DNA of 64,000 nucleotides from Botryotinia globosa (Eukaryota > Ascomycota > Leotiomycetes > Helotiales > Sclerotiniaceae): the NCBI GenBank assembly GCA_014898425.1, contig RCSZ01000002.1:1550001-1614000 (forward strand). The letters are read 5' to 3'. Below are positions 47,102 to 58,351 of the stretch, piece by piece. Position numbers and translations under genes: made by a program. The notes below the pieces were generated by a model that ran no database searches, was not told where the DNA came from, and saw nothing but the letters and a program-made list of their open reading frames with translations. Position 1 is the first letter of the stretch. Every line of letters begins with the position of its first letter.

Positions 47102-49372
47102 ATTGGGCTGAGATAGTCTCGTTGAATTTTGACCGGAAGGACTTGATTATGAAAGCACTGCTTAGCTCCAACGAAGGGCAACCATTACTTTTGTATTACG
47201 CCTACCCAGCCAAGATGGTGGGATTGGCTGGTAGCCGCGCAGCATACTATCTCAAAATGCTGGAGTTGCGTTTACCCATCGGCGGCGTCTAAGTAATAGA
47301 TTTGTATCCTCCAGGTAACTCTGAATTCTAATTTCAGATTTGAGGGGGTGCCTATCATGGCATTAGTGGGGAAGGTACTTCGCTGACAATCTATCTCGCA
47401 AATAGTTTTACCAAACTCGGGAGAAGCGCATTTTGAGGGGAACAAAATGAGCGAAAGCGAGTACTTTAGCTTAGGACTCGATGATTTGCTTCCACCAAAA
47501 TCTTTTCTTCCCTTGAATGACTGCTTCAAAGTGATCTACCTGCCAAATCGTCTCTCCTCTCCAATCTTTAGTCATTCAAAAAAAGACTGTGATTTTCACA
47601 GGGGGTTAAACGCGGGTACCCACCGAGGCGCCTGCAATTCAACAAAGAAATGACAAACCTGGATTATTGTAGGGCTTTTAATGAAGAGTTTGTAAGTCTT
47701 AAGAGCATTGAACACAGCCAGAACAGATTTCTCGTATCGCGGAGGTAAAGTGTACTTGTACTTTTTTGGTGACATTTCGACACTTTTTGTCAAGTAATAC
47801 CAACTAGAAGAATACCATGCGTTCGTAAGTTCCAAGATCATCAAGTGGTTGTTACCCAGTGAATTTTGCAACTGAAAGGATTTCATATTCCCCCTCTCGC
47901 GTAGAAACAACTTGAAAGCTCAAGAACGATTGTTTGATGGTTGAAAATATTGTTGAGGGTTCTGATAATTCTAGCAACACGAGAGAATTTGCAGTGTCCC
48001 CGATCTCAAACAGGTCTATCAATACTAAGAGACGATAACGGGCGACAACAGACGATAGATTTGTTTGAGAAATAACGATTAGTAACTTCCCTCTCCTGTT
48101 ATATTAGTCTTGCATAGCTCAGAAAGACTCCGGACATGCATTTATAGTGTCTTTTGGAACAATTTGTGACAAAACTCTGTAAATTTCTAAAGTATATCGT
48201 GAAGTAGTCGATACCAAATTACAGCATTCATTGACCTCTGATAAACCCTCGAGTCTTGTTTTCAAGAGGGGTTTGGGTCACTAGAACACGGCTGTATGTA
48301 TGACTGTATCACAAGGTATGAACATCGTATCTCAAGTTTGAAAGGTCGGTATTGCAACAATCGACGTGTTGTATGGAAGTTTAGAGAGAGAAAGAGAGGA
48401 GGGGAGGGGGTTTCGAGGATACGGTGACCGAAACGGGCCGAAATGCTAATTATTGTAAGATGGCACGTGGGCAAGTATCACGTGGATAAGTATCATCTTG
48501 CAAACAAAACCAATTCACGACACACACCAACGACCATTCAAGATTTTTGATATTCTTGTACCGTCGATGTAGCTTTCCACACGTAAACCCGTATGGACGG
48601 CATATTCATACTATGGAAATGGAATCTCTCGCTAGGAGGTTTTATATCTTGGTGTAGCCCTTCTTCACGCGTCTTTTCAGGCTGAAAAGATAAAAAAAGT
48701 CGCGATCACCCCTCGTCTGGCTGAGTCGATGATCCCTCATATATGATTAACCACTTCAACCCTCTAATGCGGTCCCTCTTGAATGTCGGTCAAGAATACG
48801 ATGGTTATACACGCATAAGCCCGAAGATTTTGGTGTAGCTACTCTGTACACCAGAATACGCCTGTCTAGAAAATCTCGGGACAATGAAGCATGTCAATCA
48901 AAAATGAGGAACTCTTTCTGTTCTTTTCACAGATTTCATGTGTTACCTATCGCAATTGCACTTCTGCGGAGCAGTCTTTGGCCTGAGAAGATCTCGAACA
49001 TCTCGAGCACGGAGTAGAACCTTTTTAATTCAAATACAGGGACTTCGGGTATCGTCCGGGGTTACAACACCTACTGTGCAATCGTTGAACTGATATTTAG
49101 TATGAACAGGTATTATTTGTGGGCCAATGCAACAGAAAATGGGGGAGGGTCATTGACCTTGACATCTTTGCAAGCATAAGTTATCATATAAATTGGCCAA
49201 TTAAATCCGGTTAGTTTCTTTGAAGTTGAAAGCATATCGACTGATATTCCCTGCTTCGCTGGAATATACGTACCCTATTTGGGAGTTCCCGTTTTCCCAT
49301 TCTAACACCATATCTTCTCATCTCTTTTTCGTTTTGGAAATTGTAGGATCTAAGTACATTCTTGTTTTCAAA
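47102..49372. other. Intergenic with uncertain minus-strand frames
   Basis: 2.3 kb. Minus-strand frames at 47884-47596 (MKSFQLQNSLGNN..., about 95 codons) and near 47560-47466 (DWRGETIWQVDHFEAV) have some coding character but could not be joined by a normal-length intron. They may be a small unannotated or decayed gene. The rest looks noncoding; the end is the promoter of the monooxygenase. Confidence 0.4.
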
Positions 49373-50854
49373 ATGTCTGAAGCTCCAAAATTTCGAATCA
49401 CTGTGATAGGCAGTGGCCCAATTGGTAAGCTACTTCTGAGTAGTGTAGCTGCTCATCCAAGGATTGAGTACACACAATTCGAAGCCGAAACATTACCTCT
49501 ACGTCCCGCCTTTGGCTATGGTATTGGGCCACAAACGCTTGCAACGACGAAGCGGTAAGCTTATTTAGTCCACCAAGTCCTTTGTTTTTCTACCTGCTTC
49601 TGTTTTCCGATTTCAAATTCCGCTGTCATGTCTCATTGAATATACTCCTTTTGCTTCCGTATACTGTATCAGCACTGCTTTTTTCTCATTTTCTTCCAAA
49701 AGTTCGTCCCTGTTAGTCAATACTAACTCCCCGGTCTTACAGTCTTAATCCGGCTATCTACAAGGAACTACACGACCAATGTTTAGCCGACCCTGTTTGG
49801 ATGGAATTTCACCACGGTGGGGAGGAAGATAATCATTTGCATACCATTCGTGTCCCAGAGGGAGAAGTCTTTGGGAGAATTGGACGTGATGAGCTTATGG
49901 TGATGCTTGATGCTTTCGGTCCCAAGGATACTCCAATCCAGTATGGCAAAAAGCTCAAATCAGTAAATAAAAGCACTGATGGCGAATTAAAGCTGATGTT
50001 TGAAGATGGTGGTGAAGATCACGCAAATGCTCTATGGGCGTGTGATGGTATGAATTCTCTGTGTAGAAAGTTCGTGCAGGGCGAAGACTACATACCCGCA
50101 GCTTACTCAGGCCATGTGACATTCAGAGGAAAAGTCGAGAGCAGCAAGATCGAGGCAGAGATTGGAAAGCGATTCACTACAGATACATCTATGTTCCTTG
50201 GTATTAAAGGTTGGCATGTATTAACCTTCCCCATTGATGGTGGTAAATACGTGAATATTGCGGCATTCTCAATGGAGGAAGTTCAGAAAAAGCGTGGAAG
50301 AAACTACGTAACAACTACCGATGAGCTGCTTACTTATTTTCCCGGGGCCAATTCCAAAGTTCAGAAATTTCTGAGGGTAAGCATTCAGGACATTGGCGGT
50401 AATCGAGTTGTTCCTTGAGCTAACAATTTAACAGCTGCTCAATGATCAACCAGGTGGTTGCGTGTGCCTTGAACTGACTCACATGCAGACTTTGGGTACC
50501 TTTACCAACCAAAGTCTTTGTATGACGAGCTTCGGTGATTCTGCAAACGGAATGCTACCTCACATCGGAGGCTCGATGGCAACCGGGTTCATTGGCGTTA
50601 CTACCTTCCTGCATGAAGAGCTGAATCCTCGTATTCATGCCCTCAACCCGAATGCGAGCAATGCTGAGATTGCCGAAGTACTCATGGAGGCTTCTATTGC
50701 ATATGAACGTAAACATAAGCCTTTGGCGCAAAAGCTTGTGGATTACTCAAGAGAACAGGGGTTTGTTTTCTCGGGCGGAGTAACTGACGCCGAGGAATTG
50801 GCTCGGAGAGCAAGATTTTTGTGGAAGGCTGATTCTTACAATGCTACCGTTTAA
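49373..50854 (+). CDS. FAD-dependent aromatic monooxygenase
   Basis: Flavoprotein hydroxylase of the salicylate/p-hydroxybenzoate hydroxylase superfamily, using NAD(P)H and O2. Exons 49373-49554, 49743-50376, 50435-50854; introns 188 and 58 bp; 411 aa, the usual length. Rossmann motif VIGSGPIG (G13-x-G15-x2-G18) binds the ADP part of FAD. GRIGRDELM contains the conserved Arg, LWACDGMNS corresponds to the DG motif contacting FAD and NADPH, and SFGDSANGMLPHIGG is the GD motif that holds the ribityl chain, followed by GGSMATGFIGV. Exon junctions KR/LNP and FLR/LLN keep the frame. Substrate cannot be read from sequence. Nearby plus-strand genes are a rhodopsin-domain protein and a Dal5-type permease, each with several kb or more between. 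Confidence 0.88.
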
Positions 50855-51451
50855 GATGAAACGATGATCATCTGGATGATCTGTGTTGGTAACTCCACTT
50901 CGTCCACCTCGTCCACCTCCAGTTTCAATAAGAAGATGCGCTCCAATGGATTTTGCGTCCGAAATATGATTGACCGATAACTCAAAATGTGTTAATTGGG
51001 CACTTGACCCATGTTTTATTGCTCCACTAAGGTCGTTTAATAGACATGGAAAAGATGTGGAGACGTCAAATTGAACCCTGGGTGTGGATGTTGCTATGTA
51101 GTTCAATTGCTTAATTCAGCAAAATACATAAATGATCTAAGTTTCATTGGTCGATGGTATCTAAGCTTTTAGAAGCTTCGTAGACGGATTTGATCCGAGG
51201 AGTTCCCCTTCGCGGCCTTAGGGAACGAACATCCGGGTAAAGTATTCTCATTAGCAATTGGCCCTTTTACCAATATAGTGTACTCCGTAATTCAGTTATT
51301 CGGCACTGGGCAGCGAACCCCTAATGACTCCATCAGCCATACCGCGGAAAGCAGGCCGGCAAGTGGCCCTTGCTATTATCCTAGGTTTGCTTTCGAACCC
51401 TAGAAAAGTACGGAAATTGAGTATCGAACGTGAGCACAACTGAATAGTTTT
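50855..51451. other. Intergenic
   Basis: About 600 bp, downstream of the monooxygenase. Nothing supported. Confidence 0.5.
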
Positions 51452-51720
51452 ATGAAAATTGCAGTCTCTATATTGTTATTGGGTTCCTTTGTTATGTTGA
51501 CGATGATGTTTTTTTTTCGTGTATTCTGTTTAGAGTTGCAAACATCTGTACTATGCCATCTTGGAAAAACCACTGCAGAATAGTGGTGCAGTACCGACGC
51601 AATGGAAAGCTAACTTATATCCCTGGACCATGGTCAGATAAAGCTGCCAATGCTACTTTCAACGGCAGCCCCCGTGCCACCCTTGTTACAGTGACCGGGG
51701 AATATTGGAATCAGAGATAA
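51452..51720 (+). CDS. Possible cryptic small secreted peptide gene
   Basis: ATG at 51452 starts a strong signal-peptide-like segment (MKIAVSILLLGSFV). It is followed by a T-rich stretch ending TTTAG, and then a well-composed frame of about 60 codons (VANICTMPSWKNHC..., GKLTYIPGPWSD, ending TGEYWNQR at 51720) with two cysteines and one N-glycosylation site. Joining the two in frame needs an intron of only 38 bp (GTTGAC...TTTAG), shorter than any other in the window. So the gene may be decayed or the junction misread. If real, the product is about 75 aa and secreted. No family recognised. Confidence 0.35.
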
Positions 51721-53338
51721 TGTCTCAGTATCCCAGCCATGGGACATTATTATAGCACGGACTAGCGATCATTCTTGCTCGAAGCGAGCCATCTTGGCCT
51801 CCCCACTGTTCTCAATCTGCTCCCTGCACCAGGGTATTTCGGTTGATCCGGCTGCTTCCTAAATTGTATGGGGACGGGTATTCTGTGGTGCCCTCTTGGA
51901 CTCGAGTTTATCCACCTGCGGCCCAAAGATCGGTTTCCGAACAAAATTGCCTCAATTCGAAGAAAATCCTTCCGTTTGACATTGTTGGGGGTTTTGCCAC
52001 AGACTTGCCTCAAAACAATGTTTTCAGCAGCCTATGTCCATACGAACGAAATACAATACAAACCAAATCTCAATTGCCAGCAAGCATTCGATAAGGCTCT
52101 AGCATCCTGTCGCTAAATTCAAATCGGAATATCAAAGGATCTGGCTCGAATTGTAACATTGAAGAACATTTGGCTATTAGGATTGGATTGAAATATTGAT
52201 GAGTGTTGTCCGAGGGTAGGTATCCTCCACGATTGGTGCACAAACTAATTCGTTCATTGTGTGCCTGTTCACTCTCTGCAAGATATGAATCCTAGGCAAC
52301 GAGTAATTTTGACACGGATAAATGGCCATGATCTTCGTAATGGTTGAAAATACAATTCACTTGCTCGTTTTCCTCCAAATCTTCTGGCAACTTGTTCCAC
52401 GTGTATTCCAATGCAAGCTGCGCTTTTATTTCCAAGTTCGTTATTCACTGATAGTTCAAGATGCTGCCGGCTTTTCTGCCCTATAAAGACACCGTAAAGT
52501 CCTTAATTCTGGGTTTCGACCATCGGACTGGAATCCTGGGTATATGCAACATTCCATACTTTGTGTTGGCCCCACAGCAACTAACAATGCAGGACTAGAT
52601 AATCTCCATTTCAAACATTACTATATAATCACAAGGGACTTATACACGTATGTCTCGGGCGGGTTGAATTTAAGTTCATGAGACACCTTGACTGCGCAAT
52701 TATCCACGACTCTGTCCGATTTTGCGGAATTAGATTCATGAAATCATACGATCTAATCAAATTCATTTCAAAGAGGCAGCCTTTTGATCTCAGGGTTTAC
52801 CTGAGTGCGAAAGGATTTATGGCCATATAGGAGCCACGATGATCTGGCTGATAAACCCCCACACAAATGCAGGCCCTCCATTCCTGCGACGGGAACTGAG
52901 TTTAGCCCTGCTGTAGAACTTGCATCGAAAGATACCAGCTGCTGGAATCAGCCTTCAAGTTTCTTATGATACACTAAAAATCAGTCACGAGTTATTCCCT
53001 ATTCGCGGCGACAAGGGAATGGATAGCAGAGGTACTACCGGTTGCCGCTTAGTGGCTTGCGAGGCTTAGAATTAAATGCCATGGGTCCCTCGCGCATTCG
53101 ACACATCGTTCCTACATGGACAGCATACCTTGTCATTATCGGTGGTAGAGTTTTTCACAGCATATTATTACAGCAAATGTTCTACATTGTTTCTGTAAAA
53201 ACATGTGAGCCCAAAAATAAATTATATCATTCATTCACGTCCCCGCAGCCTTATAGTATCCACTGGAGCTACCAGGTAATTGTCTATGCTGATCGATCTT
53301 CTGTCGATTGTATTTTCTTTCGCGCAAGTGTCTTCACA
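51721..53338. other. Intergenic
   Basis: 1.6 kb. Frames at 51762-52116 on both strands overlap each other and show no motif. 53042-53338 is open in frame with the next gene but carries no coding features before its start at 53339. No gene supported. Confidence 0.5.
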
Positions 53339-54777
53339 ATGAGCACAGTCAATGTATCGACCAGTCCCTCGGTTGCGAGTAACCCTCGCGGGGCGATCGT
53401 TCTTGAAGGAGCTACTATTTCAATGGTCTTCGTTGTGATTTTTGTTTGTCTGCGAATATGGGGTCGATATCGCTATAACAATTCGCCTGGAAACTCGACA
53501 CCAAGTTTCGGTGAACCCAGATACTGGATGCTGGTCTCCGACTTAGCAATCATTGCTTCATCTGTAAGTATCTTAATCAGAATATTATGCGATGATTCTA
53601 ACACTTCTACAAGGTACTTGCCATCATTTTGACTGTGGTTGCTTGTGTTAGTAAGTATTTCTGTGGTATATTTGGTGGAAAAAGCTAAGCGGTTGATCAG
53701 GCGTGGAATGGGGATTTGGACTTCACTCGCGACTCTTAAGCAAGACACAGCTTGAGATTACACTTCAGGTTGGCATCCATCCGAAAAACCCGTGATTGTG
53801 CAATACATTCTAATCCTATATAGATGTTTTATCTTTATCAGATATTCTATAAAGCAGGATGTGGCCTTTCCAAGATTGCTACTTGTCTACTCCTCTTGGC
53901 CATTTCGACTCCACACATGAAGAATTTCAATAAATGTTGCAAGATAATGATTCTATACATCGCGGGGTATTCTCTCAGCTGCTCCATCGTTTCAGCCTTT
54001 CAATGCGGCCTCGACTTTAAGAGTAATTGGATTCACTCGTTAAGACAGACCCACTGCTTCTACAAACCCCCATTCTGGTTTACTCATGCTGGCTTGAATA
54101 TCTTCGCAAGTATAGTGGTCGCGGCTCTTCCATGGTGGCTATTTTCTCATGTTCAATATAAGAGAAAATATACTATAGCACTAATCATGACCATATTAGC
54201 TCTTGCGTAAGTCGTCACTTAAATCATGAACAATGTGACCGTATCTAACCTTTTAATAGCGAGATTATCCTTGGGTGTGTGCGTTTGAAAGGTCTTTATA
54301 CATCTTCTCAAAATCTCAACGATATACCTTGTAAGTTGATCTCAGTACAATGCAGACGACAATGCTTACTCAAACTCTTATGAAGATGGTGCTACAACCG
54401 GTATACTCGTCTCTCAGCTTGAAGTCAACTTCGGAATCATCTCAGCCTGTATTCCTACCGTTCTGAAGATCATGGAAGACTTTTTTAAGCGATTATTTGG
54501 GATTAGCTTTGGTGATACAACAATTGAATCGGGGGCTCAATCTCAATCTCGATCTCGCAATCTCGGAGCTTTGGGTAGTCACTTGCAGGCTACAGACAAG
54601 TCAAAGCCTCGCTCACAATACGAGCGTTTTGGCGACGACGATCTTGAGATGGATTCTATGCATTCGGGCAATAGCAGGGAAAACATCATTCGTGATGACA
54701 AAGTCCCTGATCAAAAGATTAAGGTCGAAACATCTTACATCGTAGAAAGAGAGATTGATAAATCTGAAAGTATGTAG
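53339..54777 (+). CDS. Seven-transmembrane rhodopsin-domain (SAT4/Pth11-like) protein
   Basis: Integral membrane protein of the fungal-specific SAT4/rhodopsin-domain family related to Pth11-type receptors. Six exons: 53339-53563, 53614-53650, 53701-53768, 53824-54206, 54260-54330, 54386-54777; introns about 50-55 bp; 391 aa with all phases closing. The N-terminal tail has three Asn residues and Ser-rich sequence. TM1 is ATISMVFVVIFVCLRIW and TM2 lies around DLAIIASSVLAIILTVVACV, followed by WGFGLHSRLL (the family's typical W/G-rich first loop). YQIFYKAGCGLSKIATCLLLL is TM3. Further TM segments lead to a last one around LVSQLEVNFGIISACIPTVL. The cytosolic tail of about 100 residues is charged and Ser-rich. 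No CFEM domain precedes the membrane part. Ligand and role unknown. Confidence 0.85.
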
Positions 54778-55134
54778 ACGATTAGATTTCGGCAGGGCTG
54801 GCTCCAGATAGTAGGGGGAATCATTTCATCTCCAATTTAGCACCTGTTTACCACATACCACAGGAGCTACAAGGGCCTAGAGTAAACATGCCCCAGAATG
54901 CGTTTGAAATTTAGAGCTGGACTCGGTTATAACAAGATTGTAACTAATTTACCATATCGTTGCCCCACTAGCTTTGTGATACCACGAGTAGTATACGGAG
55001 TAATGGCGAAATCATACGAGTTAGAGAGCTAGGGGGCGCGGGGGTAACGCAATTGCGCGTAACCAAATAATACCCCATGTCGATCACCCCCGTCACGACG
55101 GGGGCACACTGCAGACTTGAGCGAATGACAAGGA
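54778..55134. other. Intergenic with small GC-rich palindrome
   Basis: About 350 bp downstream of the rhodopsin-domain gene. A GC-rich palindrome (CCCCCGTC AC GACGGGGG) lies at 55087-55104, beside the foldback element. Confidence 0.6.
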
Positions 55135-55257
55135 ATACTCGTGCGGCCAGAAAGTATGCAACTCCGACGCTAGATGCACCACAAGATGGTAAACTACAAG
55201 AGCACTAACCTGGTTTTCATAGCGCCGGAGTTGCATACTTTCTGGCCGCACGAGTAT
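55135..55257. repeat. 123-bp foldback with 32-bp or longer inverted arms
   Basis: The left arm from 55135 (ATACTCGTGCGGCCAG...) is repeated in reverse complement ending at 55257. Pairing is exact for 32 bp and extends to about 38 bp with one mismatch, around a spacer of some 50 bp. It has no evident target-site duplication and no coding capacity. Confidence 0.9.
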
Positions 55258-55687
55258 AAATTCTGTATATGCATCCTTCATATGAGTAATCTGTATCGGG
55301 AAAAGACCCCGTAATCGATTGGGTAACGTCCATGTGCCGATATCCTTTTATCTACGGGATTCGTTTTTCTTCCTACCGAAAGCTCATGTCGAAACGAGTG
55401 TTGGATTTATGCTTGCTAAAGGTTTGTTAGAGGTTGGTCTAGGCAGACTCTGCATCGGAATTCTCCACAAATATCAATAATTAATCCCAGATGATTGCGG
55501 TAAAGGCGTTCTTGCATGTTGAGTTGCAAGGCGAATCTTGCGATAAATACTACATTCCCAATCGCTACATCTCACCGAGATTGTTTCCATCAGATTTGTA
55601 CTTCAACCCTTCAAATCCCTATTCTTTGTTTGTCTAGTAGGAAGGGATACTCATCTACTGTTCGACGTACCACTGCTCAACGAAAAC
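55258..55687. promoter_or_regulatory. Permease upstream region
   Basis: 430 bp between the foldback and the permease start; presumably its promoter. No specific element is convincing. Confidence 0.4.
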
Positions 55688-57503
55688 ATGGCACAAGAAC
55701 CCGTCGCCGAAATGTCTCAAATGGACGAAAAACACTCCACTATAGAGACCAGCCATAATTTGGCACTTGCTGGCCCCTCTCGATTCGATAAGAAGCTCGC
55801 TTTGAAACTTGATCTTTATCTTCTCACGCCCATGCTCTTCTTGAACTTCCTGTCTCTCATGGGCCGAACCAATATTGGTGCCGCCATGGTACAAGGCTTG
55901 CCAAAAGAATTGAAGATGGATGCCATGAAAGTTTTCATCTCAGTTACCATTCCCTTGGTACCGCTGGTCGTATTTGAGGTTCCCAGTAATCTCCTCATGC
56001 GCTTTTTGGAAAGGAAATACAACTTCTCATACATGAGGTATCTATCTCTCATGACTGCTCTTCTAGGTACGTCTGTCTCCATAGTCTTGTCCTATGCTTC
56101 GATATCTAATCTGAATCAACAGGTCTCGTCACTCTGGGCCAGGGGTTTGACCAAAGTTATTCGGCCTTGCTAGCTACTCGCTTCCTTGTAGGAGTATTCG
56201 ACTCGGGGCTCATTCCCGGATGTATCTTTGTCTGTGCTTTATACTATCCATCAGTACATCTGCAATGGAGAGTTAGTATGCTTATGGTTGCAAATATCGG
56301 TTCAAATGTTGTGGGAAATATTTTAGCTTTTGGTATTGCTCATATCCACAGCTCAAATGGGTATAAGGGATGGCGATGGTGAGTCAAATCATTTCTTAAT
56401 ACTCAGGATGGTGAATGTTTGAAGGCAGTATGATATTGAGAGCAATATATGGCTCGAAGATATCATAAGGTCTGAGAGCAGTATAACGTTCAAAGACAAT
56501 GTAGTATTTGAAGGCGGTACAATGTCTGAGGGTAGCACAATCTTCAAAGTGGATTCATACATTGAAAGCCGTTTGTTGTCGGGTTGTGGCCTGAACTACT
56601 GGATCTTCCGCATCTGTGTTCATCTGATAATATGCAAAGATTGGAGAGTAAAAACTAACGTCTGATCCTAGGGTCTTCATTGTCGAGGGATGCCTCACCC
56701 TAGCCATCAGTTTTGCATGTCTCTTTTGCAACATCAGCCGCCCCGAAACAGCATCTTTCCTCACCGAAGAACAAAAGGAAATCATCGCCACTGAGGTTGA
56801 GGCCCGCACAACAACCGTCGGAATCGTCGCAGAATGGAAGATTTTCTTGAGCAATGGTCTCAACTATATCTGGGCCGCATGTTACGTGCTCACCTGTTCA
56901 ACAACCTACTCTGTCGCCATTTTCGCTGCTTCTTTTGTGCAAGCTTTCCATCCTCACTACACCACACCACAAGTCCAGGGTCAAGTCGTTCCTATATTTA
57001 TCGTATCTGGTGTAGCCTGTCTCTTGGCTGCATATGCAGCTGACCGTTTGAACCACCGCGCCGGCTTTGCCATTATAGGTTACCTTATCACAGCTATTGG
57101 TTTCATCATTCTCAGACAACCAAAGACCCCTGCGCCACATATCTCCATGCTTGGTCTATACTTCGTTAGCATAGGTACCTTTGTATCATTACCTCTCCTA
57201 TACAGCTTGCCAATGATCAACTCGGCTACTCCATACCAGAGGGCCATTGCAGCAGGGTTCGTAATTGGCATTGGAAACGTCGGTGGATTTGCTAGTTCAT
57301 GGTTGTTTAGGACTAGTCAGGCACCACATTACCACGAAGGAATGACTGATTCCCTCATTATGACTTTGGTGGCTCTTGCTTTAATGGCTTTTGCTTGGTT
57401 GTATATCACAATAGCCAACAAGAGGTTGGACAAGAACAGCACCACAGATGCAGGATCTGTAAATAGCAAAGAAGGCCTGGTCGTAAGAAGATACAGAGCA
57501 TGA
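55688..57503 (+). CDS. MFS permease, Dal5/Tna1 anion:cation symporter type
   Basis: Plasma-membrane transporter of the allantoate/nicotinate (ACS) family, which imports small organic anions with protons. Exons 55688-56066, 56123-56378, 56672-57503; 488 aa with 12 predicted membrane segments. Family markers: the cytosolic start DKKLALKLDLYLLTPM, NIGAAMVQGL after TM1, VFEVPSNLLMR in TM2-3, the MFS signature region LLATRFLVGVFDSGLIPGC (TM4), and IVEGCLTLAIS (TM6). Intron 2 is 293 bp, several times the local norm, and is filled with an 18-bp degenerate repeat. The substrate cannot be told. A monooxygenase lies 5 kb upstream and an amidase 6 kb downstream, compatible with nitrogen or aromatic compound use but not evidence for it. 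Confidence 0.9.
56405..56550. repeat. 18-bp degenerate tandem repeat inside permease intron 2
   Basis: About eight diverged copies of a unit close to GTCTGAGAGCAGTATAAC fill the middle of the 293-bp intron (56379-56671). The repeat expansion explains the unusual intron length. Confidence 0.75.
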
Positions 57504-58300
57504 TTTGATTTTTGTATATACCAGTTTAGCAATTCTTAAGAGTTTTAATCATGTGATATAGCTGTTCCTTGTCAAGGTTTAGTTCGCGCTAAGCCAAGAA
57601 GCGAACCCCCCTGGTTTTGTGGAGAACGACAATCTCAAGCACGAACTCTGTAGTATCTCGAGTCTGTATTTTCCAACAGCCACGACGCGTGCAATTCAGT
57701 CCCAAACGAAAGAAATATGACTCAGTCCAAGTGTTCTCCTTATCTAGAGAAACGACGGATTGATTTGTCAACTTTCTTGCAGATACCAGCCTCACCAATT
57801 CCCACGCGCCATCCATTTATGAGGCTTCTAGCCCTTAAGGACCCACTATCAGCCCCATAAAATGATTTGTTGTCAATTCGGGCCAGCCCGATGTGGAGAT
57901 CACATGTTCTTCCTTGTTGGTTCTGCCATGTCAGTCCATACCGATTCGTCGGTCTCAACCAATCATATCTACAGAACGTTGCATTGCTGTCTCCTCTAGA
58001 TCATGTACAACAGGTTCCCACACTCGCCTCGCTGCACCCACGAGATAGCTTCTCCACTCTCCAGACCGGTTTTTATAATTTCGATCGAGTTTGTGAAAAT
58101 GTGCTTCATCCATAAATCTTAATTTCTCCACTCCCCACCTAGCAGTCGTTCTTTATTGCGTTCTCAATTCTTATCTTATCACACTTCACCAAGAACATTC
58201 GTTACTCGAGGCTGGATTTCCTCGTCAAGACAAAAGTCATCGAAACTGTTTAGAATTTCGAAAATACAACGAAGGAAAGAAGAAAGAATAGGTGTCGTAG
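57504..58300. other. Intergenic
   Basis: 800 bp. Overlapping short frames on both strands (57589-58115) have no features. Probably holds the RBR ligase promoter and possibly its undetected first exon. Confidence 0.45.
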
Positions 58301-58351
58301 GGCTTCTGTTACGTTGGAAGGAGAGAATATTCACCACCTCTCAACAAGCGG

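Noticed and set aside
47596..47910. Minus-strand frame of 104 codons as a gene
   Set aside because: Start is plausible but no in-frame exon follows with a normal intron, and no motif is present; kept only as a note in the gap.
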